From JBKJUK01 sp046590705 (GTDB lineage: Bacteria; Acidobacteriota; Thermoanaerobaculia; Gp7-AA8), in contig JBKJUK010000303.1 of NCBI GenBank assembly GCA_046590705.1, forward strand, positions 1-14,698: a stretch of 14,698 nucleotides of DNA. Reading direction: 5' to 3'. The notes under the pieces are model-generated. The model did no database searches. It worked only from the letters and a program-made list of their open reading frames with translations, and was not told the origin of the DNA. The position numbers and the translations under genes were made by a program. This document shows, one piece after another, positions 12,331 to 14,698 of this stretch (within the stretch, counting starts at the first letter, position 1; the number at the start of each line of letters is the position of its first letter).

Positions 12331-13692
12331 TCAGGGGGCGGCGAACAGCGCGTTGAGAAACTCGTCGATGGTGCGGACGCCGACGACTTCGACATCCGCA
12401 TGAATCTCGGCCGCGTTGGCCTTTGGTACGATCAGTTTCTTGAATCCAAGAGCAGCCGCTTCGCGAGCTCGCAGGTCGGCCTGCGAGACGCTGCGAATCT
12501 CCCCGAGCAGACCGACTTCTCCGAAGACGGCAAGATCCCAGCGGATGACTTTGTTCTGATGGCTGCTCACCAGCGCGGCGATGGCGCCGAGGTCGACTGC
12601 CGGTTCGTCGAAGTCGAGGCCGCCGGCGATGTTCACGTAGACGTCATGCGATAGGAAATTCACGCCGCTCTTTTTTTCGAGTACTGCCAGCAGCAGCGAG
12701 AGTCTGTTGGCGTCGAAGCCCATCGACATTCTCTTCGGTGTAGAGAAGTGACTGGTCGATACCAGGGCCTGGATCTCGATGAGCAGAGAGCGGGTTCCTT
12801 CGACAGCGACCACGATCGAGGAGCCTGCAGCTCCACTTCTCTGTCCGATCAGTTCGGCGGACGGATTCGGTACTTCTTCCAGTCCAGTGTCATGCATCTG
12901 ATAGAGAGCGATCTCGTTGACGGGGCCAAAACGATTCTTGTAGGCCCGGATCAGCCTGCAGTTCTGAAACTTGTCGCCTTCGAAGTAGAGCACAGTGTCC
13001 ACGATGTGCTCGAGGGTTTTCGGTCCGGCGATTGTCCCTTCCTTGGTGATGTGGCCGATGAGGAAGATCGGGATCTGCAGTCGCTTCCCGAGGGCCATGA
13101 GCTGAGCGGCCGAGTCACGGACCTGGCTCACCGAGCCCGGGGCGGAGTTGTTCGAGTCAACGTGAACGGTCTGGATGGAGTCGATGATGGCCACTACCGG
13201 TTTCATGGCCTCGACTTCCCTGGCGATTCGCGAAACGGCCGTCTCCGAGTACAGCCTGATATTCGGGTTCATGGTTCCGAGTCGCTGGGCGCGGAGTGCG
13301 ATCTGTTTAGGACTTTCCTCGCCCGAGACATAGAGGACCGGACCGAGTGCAGCAAGGCGATCCGCCGCCTGAAGCAGAAGGGTCGACTTGCCGATCCCAG
13401 GTTCACCGCCTACGAGCGTGACCGCTCCCGCCACGAGACCGCCACCCAGCACTCGATCGAAGTGAGGAAATGTAGTCGAGATACGCGGCGTGGAGTCGAG
13501 ATCCACCTCGGTGATCGACATCGGATGGATCGAGGAACTCATCGAGATCCGACCTGAAGCGGAAGGAGCGCTCTCTACGACCTCTTCGGCGTAGGAGTTC
13601 CAGGCGTTGCAGTCCGGGCACCGCCCGAGCCACTTGGGAGACTGCGCTCCGCATTCGCTGCACGAGAAGACTACCGAAGTTTTTCTGGCCAC
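12331..13692 (-). CDS. radA: DNA repair protein RadA (Sms)
   Basis: This 453-residue protein is a RecA-like ATPase and branch-migration helicase acting in recombinational repair. It has an N-terminal zinc finger (Cys11, Cys14, Cys25, Cys28), Walker A GEPGIGKST (96-104, Lys102), the diagnostic KNRFG motif (252-256) and a C-terminal Lon-protease-like domain lacking protease function in this family (about 280-453, with LAVFGEVGLLGEIR). Length is standard. Start is GTG at 13692 with no Shine-Dalgarno; TACAAT lies exactly 6 bases upstream, suggesting a leaderless transcript. Confidence 0.97.
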   Translation of the reverse strand: MARKTSVVFSCSECGAQSPKWLGRCPDCNAWNSYAEEVVESAPSASGRISMSSSIHPMSITEVDLDSTPRISTTFPHFDRVLGGGLVAGAVTLVGGEPGIGKSTLLLQAADRLAALGPVLYVSGEESPKQIALRAQRLGTMNPNIRLYSETAVSRIAREVEAMKPVVAIIDSIQTVHVDSNNSAPGSVSQVRDSAAQLMALGKRLQIPIFLIGHITKEGTIAGPKTLEHIVDTVLYFEGDKFQNCRLIRAYKNRFGPVNEIALYQMHDTGLEEVPNPSAELIGQRSGAAGSSIVVAVEGTRSLLIEIQALVSTSHFSTPKRMSMGFDANRLSLLLAVLEKKSGVNFLSHDVYVNIAGGLDFDEPAVDLGAIAALVSSHQNKVIRWDLAVFGEVGLLGEIRSVSQADLRAREAAALGFKKLIVPKANAAEIHADVEVVGVRTIDEFLNALFAAP

Positions 13693-13698
13693 GAATGA

Positions 13699-13704
13699 AT
13701 TGTA
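13699..13704 (-). promoter_or_regulatory. Possible -10 element for radA (leaderless start)
   Basis: On the minus strand TACAAT (5 of 6 to TATAAT) is separated by 6 bases (TCATTC) from the GTG at 13692, so transcription would begin at or next to the start codon. No -35 box resembling TTGACA is seen at 17 bases upstream. The hrpB start has the same geometry. Confidence 0.5.
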
Positions 13705-13775
13705 TCGTTGGAGGACATCACTCCACGGAGCGTAGAATCTGAATCGACTTCAACTTGCTGACGATTATGGTTCTC

Positions 13776-13853
13776 TAGGGGCGCGTTGCGCGCGCCGCTT
13801 TCCGGTGCGTTGCACGGACAGCCGCGGGAGCGGGCGAGCGCAACTCGCCCCTA
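13776..13853. repeat. GC-rich hairpin repeat, family A copy 2 with inverted arm
   Basis: The left arm (13776-13797, starting TAGGGGCGCGTTGCG) is the same element as at 88-124. The right arm (13832-13853, GGGCGAGCGCAACTCGCCCC then TA) is its near reverse complement. Together they form a roughly 78-bp inverted repeat in the gap between radA and the hydroxylase gene. No gene or T run accompanies it. Confidence 0.75.
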
Positions 13854-13951
13854 CAGGCCGAATCGACGCTGATTCCTGCCGCCTCCCATACGCCGGGCTC
13901 CCATCATGCAGTAAGAATTTTCAGATGTTACTGTGATGTTCAAGATCGACG

Positions 13952-14698
13952 ATGGCGCATGAAATCGAGTCAGTGAATCAGCCTGCCCTTCCACCGGGCG
14001 CGTCAGCAGCGCAGCCTGCTGAGCAGGAGCATACCGCTCCAGCGATCGTCACTCTCGATGCCGATCATCCCGGCTTTCAGGACGCCGTGTATCGGGAGCG
14101 CAGGAACGCAATCGCTCGCGCGGCCATCGATTATCACGAGGGACGAGCACCCTTCCCCATTGTGGCTTACACACCGGAAGAGCATGAGGTGTGGCGGGAA
14201 GTCTGGCGGCACCTCGATCCGCTGCATAAGGAACGAGCCTGCAAACAGTATCTGGACGCGGCGGAGAAAATCTCTCTTTCGCGTAAGGAGATTCCGCAGC
14301 TGCTCGAAGTCAGCGACATTCTCGAGCCTCACGAGGGTTTCAGGATGGCGCCAGTCGCGGGACTTGTTTCTGCGCACGGATTTCTCAGTCCACTCTCCGG
14401 CGGTACGTTTCTTTCCACGCAATACATGCGGCATCACAGTGTTCCGCTCTACACACCAGAGCCAGACGTCGTGCACGAACTAGTCGGTCACGCCGCGGCC
14501 CTGGCCCAGGAAGACTTCGCTCGCCTGAATCGCGCATTCGGTCGAGCCGCGCATCGCTCTACGACTGAAGAACAGCTCGCGCAACTCGAACGTCTCTACT
14601 GGTACACGCTGGAGTTTGGTGTGGTGAAGGAAGACGACGAACTCAAGGTTTTCGGCGCAGGTCTGCTGAGCTCTTTCGGTGAACTGGCCCGGATCGAA
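13952..14698 (+). CDS. Aromatic amino acid hydroxylase (phenylalanine 4-monooxygenase type), 3' truncated by window
   Basis: 249 residues are visible of a pterin-dependent, non-haem iron monooxygenase that hydroxylates an aromatic amino acid, most likely phenylalanine to tyrosine. The catalytic region contains TPEPDVVHELVGH (168-180; iron ligands His175 and His180) and YWYTLEFGVVKE (216-227; Glu221 as third ligand), with FLSTQYMRHHSVPLYTPE ahead. An Ala/Pro-rich N-terminal stretch (about 8-30) precedes the domain and no regulatory ACT domain is seen. The first in-frame ATG after an upstream stop is at 13952; it lacks a clear ribosome-binding site. The sequence continues beyond the window. Substrate (Phe, Tyr or Trp) is not determinable here. 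Confidence 0.9.
   Translation, partial: MAHEIESVNQPALPPGASAAQPAEQEHTAPAIVTLDADHPGFQDAVYRERRNAIARAAIDYHEGRAPFPIVAYTPEEHEVWREVWRHLDPLHKERACKQYLDAAEKISLSRKEIPQLLEVSDILEPHEGFRMAPVAGLVSAHGFLSPLSGGTFLSTQYMRHHSVPLYTPEPDVVHELVGHAAALAQEDFARLNRAFGRAAHRSTTEEQLAQLERLYWYTLEFGVVKEDDELKVFGAGLLSSFGELARIE

Noticed and set aside
12177..12401. Longer M23 protein starting at 12401
   Set aside because: It would overlap radA, lacks domain content and precedes the real signal peptide and ribosome-binding site at 12176.
12748..13557. 269-codon open frame on the plus strand
   Set aside because: It is antisense to radA and shows no recognisable domain or ribosome-binding site.
1..14698. Mobile element, prophage or defence island
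   Set aside because: No integrase, transposase, phage structural gene, toxin-antitoxin pair or nuclease-helicase defence cluster was recognised; HrpB and RadA are housekeeping.

Overview
This is a gene-dense, moderately GC-rich bacterial chromosome segment. No phage, transposase, plasmid, CRISPR or rRNA/tRNA signature was seen. Two lipoprotein-type signal peptides, a Tat translocase, a CtpA-type protease and peptidoglycan-processing enzymes suggest a cell-envelope-rich, probably Gram-negative bacterium. The gene set (acidic FYDLN protein, LemA with two TPM proteins, HrpB, biopterin-dependent hydroxylase) and the intergenic hairpin repeats would fit an Acidobacteriota-like or deltaproteobacterial-like lineage. 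That assignment is inference and cannot be settled from the sequence alone.

Layout, left to right. Positions 1-429 hold repeats only: a 7-bp tandem array and several hairpin elements. A secreted SGNH-hydrolase lipoprotein (430-1161, minus) is divergent from a small DoxX-like membrane protein (1265-1660, plus). Positions 1661-2013 carry two inverted copies of a C/G-rich element. A minus-strand block follows: tatA (5379-5621), tatC (4588-5382, overlapping by an ATGA) and the helicase hrpB (2014-4320). A 267-bp nested inverted-repeat cluster separates hrpB from tatC. Divergent from tatA is a CtpA/Prc-type S41 protease (5726-7381) with a strong terminator behind it, then an S66 LD-carboxypeptidase with a twin-arginine signal (7457-8524).

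The central plus-strand operon (8705-11434) is FYDLN-acid zinc-ribbon protein, LemA, exported TPM protein with a glycine-rich tail, cytosolic TPM protein, folK. The last three genes are nearly or actually overlapping. It converges, with a 23-bp overlap, on an M23 peptidase lipoprotein (11412-12176, minus), behind radA (12331-13692, minus). After another repeat-bearing gap comes the 5' part of an aromatic amino acid hydroxylase (13952 to window end).

Functionally the window mixes envelope work (Tat export, proteolysis of exported proteins, peptidoglycan trimming by S66 and M23 enzymes, LemA/TPM membrane proteins) with housekeeping (HrpB, RadA, FolK). I found no convincing undescribed defence or mobile system. 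The most interesting signals are small: two GTG starts (hrpB, radA) each exactly 6 nt behind a -10-like hexamer with no Shine-Dalgarno sequence, suggesting leaderless mRNAs; a 12-bp hairpin where the TPM gene's ribosome-binding site should be; a palindrome between the -35 and -10 of the FYDLN-lemA promoter; and at least three families of dispersed hairpin repeats, nested in one place.
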